NCBI GenBank assembly: GCA_944358385.1
Contig: CALVQW010000001.1
Location: 156,345 to 220,344 of the forward strand
Origin: an uncultured Clostridia bacterium
Lineage (GTDB): Bacteria; Bacillota; Clostridia; Christensenellales; CAG-917
Direction of reading: 5' to 3'
Length of the DNA: 64,000 nucleotides
Shown piece by piece: positions 43,412 to 53,885 of the stretch. The notes below the pieces were generated by a model. The model made no database searches. It was not told the origin of the DNA and saw only the letters and a list, made by a program, of their open reading frames with translations. A program made the translations under genes and the position numbers. Each line of letters opens with the position of its first letter. Within the stretch, counting starts at the first letter, position 1.

Positions 43412-44464
43412 TTACAGGTCGTCCTCTATCGCACCCGCCTTGGCGTAGGCGGTGGATTTCGCCTCGAAAAAGTCCGTCTTGATGAGGTTGGCGTTGGAAT
43501 ATTGGCTCACCCATGCCATGGACTCAGGCTCTTTCTCGTAGCCCTCGTAGAGGCTGCCGAAGCCGATGCCCGTGGAACGCAGGTTGCCGAGATATTTGAT
43601 GTAGTCCTCCACCATCTGCTCGTTGAGACCGGGGATGTCGTTGCCGATGATGTACTTGCCCCATTTGATCTCCTGTCTCACGCCCTCGCGCATCATCTCT
43701 TTGAGTTCCTCCACAGCCTCGTCGGTGAAGAGTTCGGGTTCCTCTTTTTTTAGTTCGAGGATGATGGAACGGAAGAGCCAGAGATGGGTGTTTTCGTCGC
43801 GGTTGATGTAGCGGATCTCCTGCACCGAGCCGGGCATTTTACCGTTCCTGCCCAGGTTGTAGAAGAACATAAAGCCGGAATAGAAATAGATGCCTTCGAG
43901 GATATAGTTGGCGATCATGACTTTGAGCAAGGTCTCGGCGGACTTATCCTTCCTGAAAAGGTTGTAGATGTCGCCGATGAACTTGTTGCGCGCGAGAAGA
44001 TGCTCGTCGAACTTCCACTGATAGAGGATCTCGGTGCGCTCGTCGGGGGAGCAGATGGTGTCCAGCATATAGCCGTAGCTCTGCGAATGTATCGCCTCCT
44101 GGAAGGTCTGGATGTTGAGGCAGAGATTGACCTCGTTTGCGGTGATGTACTCCCCTATGGACGGAAGGTTCGCGGTCTGGATGGAATCCAAAAACACAAG
44201 GAAACTCAACACCTTGTCATACGCTCTGCGCTCCGCGGGGGTGAGTGCCTTGCGATAGTCCTTGATGTCCTGGTTCATATTGATCTCTTCGGGGATCCAA
44301 AAGTTGTTCATCGCCTGACGGTACCAGCTGCTCGTCCAGGTGTACTTCAGGTTGTTGAAGTCATTGAGATTGGTGGTATTGCCGCCGATCATGCGACGCT
44401 TGGGCACTTCGATGTCGCCGTTCTCGTTGAAGAGAGGCTTGATGTCGAGATAATGTTTTTTCAT
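43412..44464 (-). CDS. nrdB: Ribonucleotide reductase class I, beta subunit
   Basis: The 350-residue protein holds the metal-radical cofactor of class I ribonucleotide reductase. The ligands are visible: Asp93 in FLVFLDSIQT, Glu123 and His126 in FQEAIHSQSY, with the radical Tyr130, and the second-half ligands in ILEGIYFYSG and RDENTHLWL. The start at 44464 has GGAGG. It lies 154 bp downstream of nrdA, within one transcription unit. Confidence 0.94.
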   Translation of the reverse strand: MKKHYLDIKPLFNENGDIEVPKRRMIGGNTTNLNDFNNLKYTWTSSWYRQAMNNFWIPEEINMNQDIKDYRKALTPAERRAYDKVLSFLVFLDSIQTANLPSIGEYITANEVNLCLNIQTFQEAIHSQSYGYMLDTICSPDERTEILYQWKFDEHLLARNKFIGDIYNLFRKDKSAETLLKVMIANYILEGIYFYSGFMFFYNLGRNGKMPGSVQEIRYINRDENTHLWLFRSIILELKKEEPELFTDEAVEELKEMMREGVRQEIKWGKYIIGNDIPGLNEQMVEDYIKYLGNLRSTGIGFGSLYEGYEKEPESMAWVSQYSNANLIKTDFFEAKSTAYAKAGAIEDDL

Positions 44465-44618
44465 ATTTCCTCCGAATGCTGTTTTTATATAGCGTTTTCG
44501 TGCTTTAAACACGTGCATTGTGCATTTTGCGCTCCGCTAGCCGTCCTTGGGACGGACCGCCGCGCCCTCTGTTCTGCCGTTGCTTTCCCGTGCGGCATAC
44601 CCGCGCAGGAGAAGCAGG

Positions 44619-47129
44619 TCATGAGGAACAGGACTCGCACTCCTCCACTTCGAGGGACTTGGAGCGGATGTAATAGACCGTCTTGACGCCCTCCTCCCAC
44701 GCCGAGACGTAGAGGTTGAGCACCTGTCTCATCGTGAAGTCGTTGGTGATGTAGAGGTTGAGGGACTGCGCCTGATCCACGTGACGCTGCCTCACTCCCG
44801 CGGCACGCACCGTCCAGCTTTGGTCTATGAGATGCGCGTTCTTATAAAGCCAATAGGTGGCGGGAGAGAGTTCCGGTGCCACGCGCGGGATCATCGCGCC
44901 CTTCTTCTCCTCAAAGAAAAACTTTTTCATGACAGGATCCAGCCCCGCCGTGGTCCCCGCTATGATGGACGTCGAGGACGTGGGCGCGATGGCGATGAGG
45001 TAGGAGTTGCGCATGCCCTGCGCCTTCACCTTTTCGCGCAGCGTGTTCCACTTCTCCGAGGTGTACTCGCGCTTGTCGAAATACGCTCCCGTCTGCCAAT
45101 CCGAGCCTTGGAAGTAGAGGTAGCTCCCCTTCTCGGCGGCGATGTCGCTGCTCGCCTCTATCGCGGCATAGTTGATCTGCTCGAACACCCTGTCCGCAAA
45201 GGCGAGATGCTCCTCGCTTTCCCACTTGATCCCGTTCTTGGCGAGCATATGGTGATAGCCGGAGACGCCCAGCCCTATGGGGCGGTACTTCTTGTTGTTG
45301 ATCTTGGCATATTCCACGGGATAGAAGTTGAGGTCGATGACGTTGTCCAGCGCGCGCACCGCCGTGCGCACCACTCCGCTCAGTTCCTCCGCGTCGTTGA
45401 CGTTGATGTTTCCGAGCACCAGCGAGGCGAGATTGCACACCACGAACTCGCCGGGACGGGTGACCTGCACCACCACTTCCTCGCCGTCTTTGGTGACTAT
45501 CTCGCGGGAGACGAGGTCGATGGGAGACATGTTCTGCGCGATCTCGGTGCAGAGATTGGAGCAATAGATCATACCCTTGTGAGGGTTAGGATTCATGCGG
45601 TTGACGTGATCGCGGTTGAAGCAGAAGGGCGTGCCCGTCTCCACCGCGGATTTCAGGATGAGACGCACCACCTCTTTCACGGGGATGACGCGCTTGGAGA
45701 TCCTGTCATCGTTCACGCAGTCGTAATATCTGCTCTCCCACTCCGCGCCGTAGCTGTCCTCCAGGTCGTATCCCTTGACGAGGCGTATCTCATGCGGACA
45801 CATCATATACCACGGTGCGTTGATGTTGTCGCGCGCGAGCCGCCAGAAAAGGTCGGGATAGCACACGGCGGGGAAGACGTCGTGCGCCTTCATCCTGTCG
45901 TCGCCGTTGTTTGTGCGCAGCTGTAAAAATTCGGGCAGATCCTTGTGCCAGACGTCGAGATAGACCGCCACCGCGCCCTGTCTCATACCCAGCTGATCCA
46001 CGGCGACAGCGGTGTCGTTGACCAGCCTGATCCAGCGGATCACTCCGCCCGCCGCGCCCTGAAAGCCGCGTATGGGCGCGCCCGTCGCGCGCACTTTGCC
46101 GAAATAAAGCCCCATACCGCCCCCGAACTTGCTCACTTTGGCGAAGTTGTCTATGCTGCGGTAGATGCCGTCCAGAGAGTCGGGGACGGTGTCGATGAAA
46201 CAGCTGGAAAGCTGGTGATAGGGCTTGCGGGCGTTGGAGAGCGTGGGTGTAGCCACCGTCACCTTGAACCCGGAGAGGATGTCGTAAAACGCCTTCACCC
46301 AGCGCATCCTGTCCTTCTCGCGCATGGCGAGGTGCATGGCAATGCCCAGGAACATCTCCTGCGGCGTTTCGAGGAGCGTCCCGTCAAAGTCGTGTATGAC
46401 GTAACGTTTGAGCACAAGCTGCAAAGAGGAATAGGTGAAGAGCTTGTCCCTCTCCCTGTCTATGAGCGCGGCGAGGGCGTTCACCTCCTCCTCGGAGTAG
46501 CTTTCGAGGATATACTTTCCGTAAAGCCCGCGGTCGGTGAGATAGCGCAGCTTGGAGTAGAACCCCTCCATACCTCTCTCCTTCTCACGGGCGGCGAGAC
46601 GGTGATACATGTCCGCCATGACCAGCCGCGCGGAAACGAACTCCCACTTGGGGGCTTCCTGCGTGGTGAGTTCCACCGCCGCACGCACCAAAGAGGCGTA
46701 CTGCGCACTCTCGTCCGCGCCCTCACGCGCAAACGACGCGAATTTGCCCGCGAGATACATCAGGTCGTATTCGGGTTCGGTAAAATCCGCCTGTATGCCT
46801 TTCAGCACTCCCGCAAGCTCTCTGTCTGCGAACCTATCGGCGATCTCGCGGCGGTAGGCGCGCGCCTTGGCACGGGCGTCGCGGTAAAGGATGAAGCTCT
46901 TCACCTCGTCGAAGTGACCGTACTCCATGAGCGTCTTTTCCGCAAGATCCTGCACCGCCTCGACGGTGGTGGGGAATGCCGGGATCTTAGCCACGACCGC
47001 GGCGGTAAGCTCATCCAAACGCGCGGAGTCCGCCTCCCTCCCCACACTTGCGAACGCCGCCGCCAACGCATTGCGTATCTTCACGGCGTCGAAAGGCTGT
47101 TTGGTGCCATCCCTTTTGACAATGAACAT
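44619..47129 (-). CDS. nrdA: Ribonucleotide reductase class I, alpha subunit
   Basis: The 836-residue catalytic subunit reduces ribonucleoside diphosphates. An ATP-cone (about 1-90, FIVKRDGTKQPFDAVKIRNA) gives allosteric overall activity control. LSSCFIDTVPDSL carries a redox cysteine. NRDHVNRMNPNPHKGMIYCS and NLCTEIAQN form the active-site region. The C-terminal CESCSS is the thioredoxin/glutaredoxin-accessible cysteine pair. The start at 47129 has GGAGGAG. Two NrdR boxes precede it. Confidence 0.95.
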   Translation of the reverse strand: MFIVKRDGTKQPFDAVKIRNALAAAFASVGREADSARLDELTAAVVAKIPAFPTTVEAVQDLAEKTLMEYGHFDEVKSFILYRDARAKARAYRREIADRFADRELAGVLKGIQADFTEPEYDLMYLAGKFASFAREGADESAQYASLVRAAVELTTQEAPKWEFVSARLVMADMYHRLAAREKERGMEGFYSKLRYLTDRGLYGKYILESYSEEEVNALAALIDRERDKLFTYSSLQLVLKRYVIHDFDGTLLETPQEMFLGIAMHLAMREKDRMRWVKAFYDILSGFKVTVATPTLSNARKPYHQLSSCFIDTVPDSLDGIYRSIDNFAKVSKFGGGMGLYFGKVRATGAPIRGFQGAAGGVIRWIRLVNDTAVAVDQLGMRQGAVAVYLDVWHKDLPEFLQLRTNNGDDRMKAHDVFPAVCYPDLFWRLARDNINAPWYMMCPHEIRLVKGYDLEDSYGAEWESRYYDCVNDDRISKRVIPVKEVVRLILKSAVETGTPFCFNRDHVNRMNPNPHKGMIYCSNLCTEIAQNMSPIDLVSREIVTKDGEEVVVQVTRPGEFVVCNLASLVLGNINVNDAEELSGVVRTAVRALDNVIDLNFYPVEYAKINNKKYRPIGLGVSGYHHMLAKNGIKWESEEHLAFADRVFEQINYAAIEASSDIAAEKGSYLYFQGSDWQTGAYFDKREYTSEKWNTLREKVKAQGMRNSYLIAIAPTSSTSIIAGTTAGLDPVMKKFFFEEKKGAMIPRVAPELSPATYWLYKNAHLIDQSWTVRAAGVRQRHVDQAQSLNLYITNDFTMRQVLNLYVSAWEEGVKTVYYIRSKSLEVEECESCSS

Positions 47130-47139
47130 AACTCCTCCA

Positions 47140-47186
47140 AACAATATCTAGAAGTAACCGTGGCATCATACCACAATATATAGCTG
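47140..47186 (-). promoter_or_regulatory. Tandem NrdR boxes upstream of nrdA
   Basis: Two cores, CAATATCTAG (47142-47151) and CAATATATAG (47174-47183), match the NrdR box core CWATATATWG. The second is exact and the first has one substitution. Their centres are 32 bp apart, the canonical three-helical-turn spacing for NrdR repression. They lie between the promoter and the nrdA start. Confidence 0.8.
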
Positions 47187-47190
47187 TTCC

Positions 47191-47219
47191 ATTGTATCAA
47201 AGGGAACGCGGCTTGGCAA
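47191..47219 (-). promoter_or_regulatory. nrdA promoter
   Basis: TTGCCA (47214-47219), 17-bp spacer and TACAAT (47191-47196) on the minus strand. NrdR boxes lie just downstream, so bound repressor would block initiation or clearance. Confidence 0.72.
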
Positions 47220-47320
47220 GCGTGAGACGCGCGGAAAACAAAAAAATTTGAGTTAGCGTAGAGGAAGAGAAAAGCCGCGCCGCTCCCGATCCGGGATGCA
47301 CGTGAGCGTGCGGCGGAGAC

Positions 47321-50018
<2,698 letters not shown>

Positions 50019-50021
50019 ATC

Positions 50022-51740
50022 TTACTCCGCGCGGAAGGCGGCAGCCGCCTTCAGGATGTTCTCTTTAAGCTCCGGCGAGAGTTTGCCCGTGCGGGCGATC
50101 TCCGCCGAAAATTCGGGGTGCGTCTCCTCAAGATGTTGTATGAGACGGGCGGCGTAGGCGTTGATCTTTGCGGGAGAAACGCCTTCCATGACGCGTCCCA
50201 GCGCGCACACCAGCAAAAGCAACTCCTGCGCCTGCGTATAGGGCTTGCACTGCGGCTGGCGCAGCAGCCTCATAAGCCCCTGCCCGTAAAATAGCTGTCG
50301 GCGGGTGAGGTCGTCAAGATCCCCCGCAAACTGCATGAAGACTTCCATCTCGCGGTATTGCGCAAGATCGAGACGCAGAGAACCGACCGCCTTTTTCACC
50401 GCCTGTGTCTGCGCGTTGCCGCCCACACGCGAGACGGAAAGCCCTACATTGACGGCGGGACGCTGCCCTTCGAAGAAAAGCTCGCTTTCCAGGAATATCT
50501 GCCCGTCCGTGATGGAGATGACGTTGGTGGGGATGTAAGCGGAGACGTCCCCCGCCTGAGTCTCGACGATGGGGAGCGCGGTCATGCTGCCGCCGCCCAG
50601 CGCGTCCGAAAGGTGCGCCGCGCGTTCCAGCAGTCTGGAATGCAGATAAAACACGTCGCCGGGATACGCCTCGCGCCCGGGCGCGCGTTCCAGCAAAAGA
50701 CTAAGGGTGCGGTACGCCACCGCGTGTTTGCTCAGGTCGTCATAGACGATGAGGACGTCCTTGCCCGAATACATGAAGTACTCCGCTATGGCGCATCCCG
50801 CATACGGTGCGATATACTGCATGGGCGCGGTCTCGCCCGCTCCCGCCGCAAGCACGACGGTGTAGCTCAATGCGTCGTGGCGTTTGAGCGTCTCGACGAA
50901 CTGCACCACCGATGAGGTCTTTTGCCCTATCGCCACATAGACGCACACGACGTCCTTGCCCTTCTGATTGAGTATGGTGTCGAGGGCTATGGCGGTCTTG
51001 CCCGTCTGTCTGTCCCCGATGATGAGTTCGCGCTGACCTCTGCCTATGGGGAAGAGAGCGTCCACGACGAGCAGCCCCGTCTCCATGGGCTTGTTGACGG
51101 GCTGACGGTCGATTATGCCGGGCGCGGGACACTCTATGGGGCGGTAGCCCTCCGCGGGGATGTCGCCGCCCGCGTCCACGGGTTCGCCCAGCGCGTTGAC
51201 CACTCTGCCGAGAAAAGCGTCTCCCACGGGGATGCCCGCGGTCTTGCCCGTGCGGTAGACCGCGCTGCCCGCCTTGATGTCGCGGCAGTCGCCGAACACG
51301 ATGATGCCGCACATATCGGGACGCAGATCCTGCACCATGCCGCGCACTCCGCACTCGAACACGACTATCTCGCCGTAAGAGGCGTGCTTAGGTCCGTCCG
51401 CCGCCACTATGCCGTCGCCGACGGAAAGCACCCTTCCGCGCTCCGCGGGAAGCACCTCCGGCGACCATTCGTCCACGGCTTTGCGTATGAGAGGGATGAC
51501 GTTGCCCTCGGAAAGAGCGAGTGCGGCAAGCCTGTTTTTCAGCTGAGTCAGCCTGCCCTCCGCGCTCCAATCGTAAAGATCGCCGTTGACTTCCAGCCCG
51601 AAACCGCCGGGATAGGCGTCGCTGCGCTCCCACACCAGCTCCGTATCGCCGTATTTTTCCGTGAGAAAACGCACGAAACGCGCAAACTGCGCGTCCGAGG
51701 GACGGGATCCGGAATAGAGGACCGCTTTAATCTTTGCCAT
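50022..51740 (-). CDS. atpA: ATP synthase alpha subunit with N-terminal delta-like extension
   Basis: The 572-residue protein contains a normal alpha subunit from about residue 78 (RGRVLSVGDGIVAADG at 101-116). Walker A is GDRQTGKT at 242-249, about 73 residues later than in ordinary alpha subunits. Residues 15-72 (ARFVRFLTEKYGDTELVWER, then DAYPGGFGLEVNGDLYDWSA, EGRLTQLKNRLA) resemble the C-terminal domain of subunit delta (AtpH), which normally reads GGxxxxxxDxxxDxSxxxxLxxL. No separate atpH exists between atpF and atpA, its usual place. The start at 51740 has AAGGG and overlaps the atpF end by 14 bp. Identification as alpha is certain; the delta assignment is by pattern. Confidence 0.9.
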   Translation of the reverse strand: MAKIKAVLYSGSRPSDAQFARFVRFLTEKYGDTELVWERSDAYPGGFGLEVNGDLYDWSAEGRLTQLKNRLAALALSEGNVIPLIRKAVDEWSPEVLPAERGRVLSVGDGIVAADGPKHASYGEIVVFECGVRGMVQDLRPDMCGIIVFGDCRDIKAGSAVYRTGKTAGIPVGDAFLGRVVNALGEPVDAGGDIPAEGYRPIECPAPGIIDRQPVNKPMETGLLVVDALFPIGRGQRELIIGDRQTGKTAIALDTILNQKGKDVVCVYVAIGQKTSSVVQFVETLKRHDALSYTVVLAAGAGETAPMQYIAPYAGCAIAEYFMYSGKDVLIVYDDLSKHAVAYRTLSLLLERAPGREAYPGDVFYLHSRLLERAAHLSDALGGGSMTALPIVETQAGDVSAYIPTNVISITDGQIFLESELFFEGQRPAVNVGLSVSRVGGNAQTQAVKKAVGSLRLDLAQYREMEVFMQFAGDLDDLTRRQLFYGQGLMRLLRQPQCKPYTQAQELLLLVCALGRVMEGVSPAKINAYAARLIQHLEETHPEFSAEIARTGKLSPELKENILKAAAAFRAE

Positions 51741-52221
51741 CTTTCTTTCCCTTTTCGGCGGCGGCGAGGAATTCCTCGTAAGCCGCGTCCACGTCATTGG
51801 AAGTGCCGACTTTCTCCGCGATCTTCCCTACTATGTCGCGGATGTCGTCGCCCGCTTTGCCCACGATGCGGTCATGCTCTTTGACAGCCGCCGCTCTCGC
51901 ATCCGCGACTATCTTCTCGGCGTCAGCGCGCGCCTCGCCGACAATGGCTTTGCCCGCGTTCTCGGCGTCGAGAGCCGCCTGCTTCCTAAGCCCCGCTATC
52001 TCCTCGTCCGCGGCGGCGAGTTTCTTCTCATACTCCTCGCGCGTCTTTTCGGCGTCGGAGACGGCTGCGGCGGTCTTTTCCTCCCTCTCGGCGTAAGTAT
52101 CCTCTCTCTTCTTCATAAACTTCTTGACAGGCTTATAAAGCAGGAGATAAAGCCCTATGCCGAGAATGAGAAAGTTGAACAGATGCAGCAATATCTGCTG
52201 CCAATCGATGTTGAGAGGCAT
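51727..52221 (-). CDS. atpF: ATP synthase b subunit
   Basis: The 164-residue peripheral stalk subunit has one N-terminal membrane helix (LLHLFNFLILGIGLYLLLYK) and a long charged coiled coil rich in Glu, Lys and Ala. In a normal operon its C-terminus contacts delta; here only the delta-like segment on alpha is available. Its last 25 residues (from GTSNDVDAAYEEF) extend beyond the usual end. Confidence 0.92.
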   Translation of the reverse strand: MPLNIDWQQILLHLFNFLILGIGLYLLLYKPVKKFMKKREDTYAEREEKTAAAVSDAEKTREEYEKKLAAADEEIAGLRKQAALDAENAGKAIVGEARADAEKIVADARAAAVKEHDRIVGKAGDDIRDIVGKIAEKVGTSNDVDAAYEEFLAAAEKGKKDGKD

Positions 52222-52230
52222 ATACGCTCC

Positions 52231-52674
52231 TTAAAGCACGAATATGATGAGGATGGCGATGATGAGCGCGTAGATGATGGCGGTCTCGATAAAGACGAGA
52301 CCGAGCATCATGCTCGAACGCACGTCGTTCTTCGCCTCGGGCTGACGCGCGATGCTCTCGTTGGATTTCGCAACGGCGATGCCCATGCCGATCGCGCCCG
52401 CCGCTGCGGCGAGACCGACCGCTATTGCCGCCGCAAGGGCGATCATGCCCTTGTTGTCCTCTGCGGGAGCGGCGGGAGCCTCGTCCTCTGCGGGTGTCTG
52501 AACGGCATCATCCGCTCCGCCATCCGCTTCCACCGTGACGTCTGCGCCCGCATCGGGCTGTGCCTGCGCCACGTTGTCCGTGAGCACGATGCCGAGGACA
52601 AGTCCGAGAGCCGCGAGTGCCACGATGAGCATCACTGCCGCGGCGACTATCTTCATATTGATCGCTTTTTTCAT
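52231..52674 (-). CDS. atpE: ATP synthase c subunit with N-terminal extension
   Basis: At 147 residues this is about twice the usual length. Residues 76-147 are a standard c hairpin: TM1 with the glycine motif GAIGMGIAVAKSNES, the polar loop ARQPEAK, and TM2 with the ion-binding Glu130 (LVFIETAIIYAL). TM1 lacks the glutamine of Na+-binding c rings, so proton coupling is likely. Residues 1-38 form a signal-like helix ending AQA, and 39-75 are a Pro/Ala/Asp/Glu linker. If the signal is cleaved after Ala38, the acidic linker would sit outside. The start at 52674 has AGAGG. Confidence 0.9.
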   Translation of the reverse strand: MKKAINMKIVAAAVMLIVALAALGLVLGIVLTDNVAQAQPDAGADVTVEADGGADDAVQTPAEDEAPAAPAEDNKGMIALAAAIAVGLAAAAGAIGMGIAVAKSNESIARQPEAKNDVRSSMMLGLVFIETAIIYALIIAILIIFVL

Positions 52675-52675
52675 A

Positions 52676-53569
52676 TCAGACCTCTTGAACGACGGCATTT
52701 GCGTCGTTGTGAGTATGTTTTGCGTGTTTGTGTTCCTTTTTCTTCTTGTGGTAAGGCTCCGAGACCTCGCCGTAGAACAGCGACGTCAGCATGACCAGCA
52801 CGTATGCCTGTATGAGCGCGTGCATCAGTGTGAACAGCACCCCGACGATGACGGGCAGCACAAAGCTCAATTCCAGATAATAGTAGACAAGCTCCGTGAC
52901 CAGCAAGCCCGAAAGCAGCGCGCCGAAGAGACGGAAACTCATGGAGATGGGCAGGGAGAAATCCTTGAGAGTGCGCCCCACTCCCCTGATGCCCGCTCCC
53001 GCGATGCCTCCCGACATGATGACGAAATAGGAGAGAAAGCCCAGCGCGATGGCGGCGTTGATGTCCGCAAGGGGCGCGGGAAGGGAGACGGAGTGTCCCG
53101 TGGTGGAGACTACGGGGATGCCCACAAGTTCGAACACCGTGCCCACGAAGATGTAGCAGCCCGCGGCAAAGATGTACGCGCCGAGGAAACCGTTGCGGTG
53201 GGGGCTGTTGCCCTTGGCAAGCCCGTCGAACATCCCTACTATCGTCTCGATGAAAAGCTGGAATTTGCCGGGGATGCGCTTGAAACGCGGGATGAAAAAA
53301 ATGCGCACCACCGCCGCGAACGCAAGCAAAAGTATGGTCACGGCTATGGCGGAAATGAGGGAGGGATTGACTTCAAGCCCGAAGAGGGAGATCTTGTTCT
53401 CCCCGTGCAGAACGGCATCGTTCATCACTTCGGAGATGTCCTCGGGGTTGGAATAAAGGGGATCGGTGAAAACGATGCCGATGACAAGCGCGACGAAAAT
53501 GACGGCTATGACGGCGATCGCAACGATCTTTTTCTTCTTTTGTCTGATGCTTTTAGCCTCTTGCGACAT
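52676..53569 (-). CDS. atpB: ATP synthase a subunit
   Basis: The roughly 297-residue membrane subunit has five or more helices and the essential arginine in LPISMSFRLFGALLSG, plus LVMLTSLFYGE near the end. A His/Lys-rich cytoplasmic tail (KKKKEHKHAKHTHND) is unusual. The start at 53569 has GGAGGG; it is the first gene of the operon. No atpI was found. Confidence 0.95.
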   Translation of the reverse strand: MSQEAKSIRQKKKKIVAIAVIAVIFVALVIGIVFTDPLYSNPEDISEVMNDAVLHGENKISLFGLEVNPSLISAIAVTILLLAFAAVVRIFFIPRFKRIPGKFQLFIETIVGMFDGLAKGNSPHRNGFLGAYIFAAGCYIFVGTVFELVGIPVVSTTGHSVSLPAPLADINAAIALGFLSYFVIMSGGIAGAGIRGVGRTLKDFSLPISMSFRLFGALLSGLLVTELVYYYLELSFVLPVIVGVLFTLMHALIQAYVLVMLTSLFYGEVSEPYHKKKKEHKHAKHTHNDANAVVQEV

Positions 53570-53593
53570 GATCCCTCCGACTTTTCGAACACG

Positions 53594-53622
53594 ATTATAT
53601 TCCCAAATGCACGTATTGGCAA
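53594..53622 (-). promoter_or_regulatory. ATP synthase operon promoter
   Basis: TTGCCA (53617-53622), 17-bp spacer and perfect TATAAT (53594-53599) on the minus strand, with a leader of about 18 nt before atpB. Confidence 0.8.
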
Positions 53623-53843
53623 ATGCTTGACGCACTTTTTTCTCTTCTTATTCTTCTCAAAAAGGAATATATATTCCTTTCCGAGCCGCTGAGCAGCACC
53701 GAAACAGCGCGAAAACGCTCGTCTTTTGAGCGTTTTTCCGCCCTTTTGCGTGTTTTCACGATCTTCCGCACGGCACTGCCCTTCCGCGGCAGAGCCACTC
53801 TAACTCATTTAAAAGCACGAAACTCACGTTTTTCCGCAAAAGA

Positions 53844-53867
53844 AAACCCGCCTCGGAAGGCGGGTTT
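53844..53867 (-). terminator. Terminator after the GPH transporter gene
   Basis: AAACCCGCCT (53844-53853) pairs with AGGCGGGTTT (53858-53867); the minus strand continues TTTTCTTTT. Confidence 0.87.
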
Positions 53868-53885
53868 CCATCAAACCGCAGGGGT

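Noticed and set aside
50022..51797. Frameshift or missed start as explanation for the long atpA
   Set aside because: The frame is continuous, the ATG at 51740 has a plausible AAGGG site, and the extra residues follow the delta C-terminal pattern, so a genuine extension is more likely.
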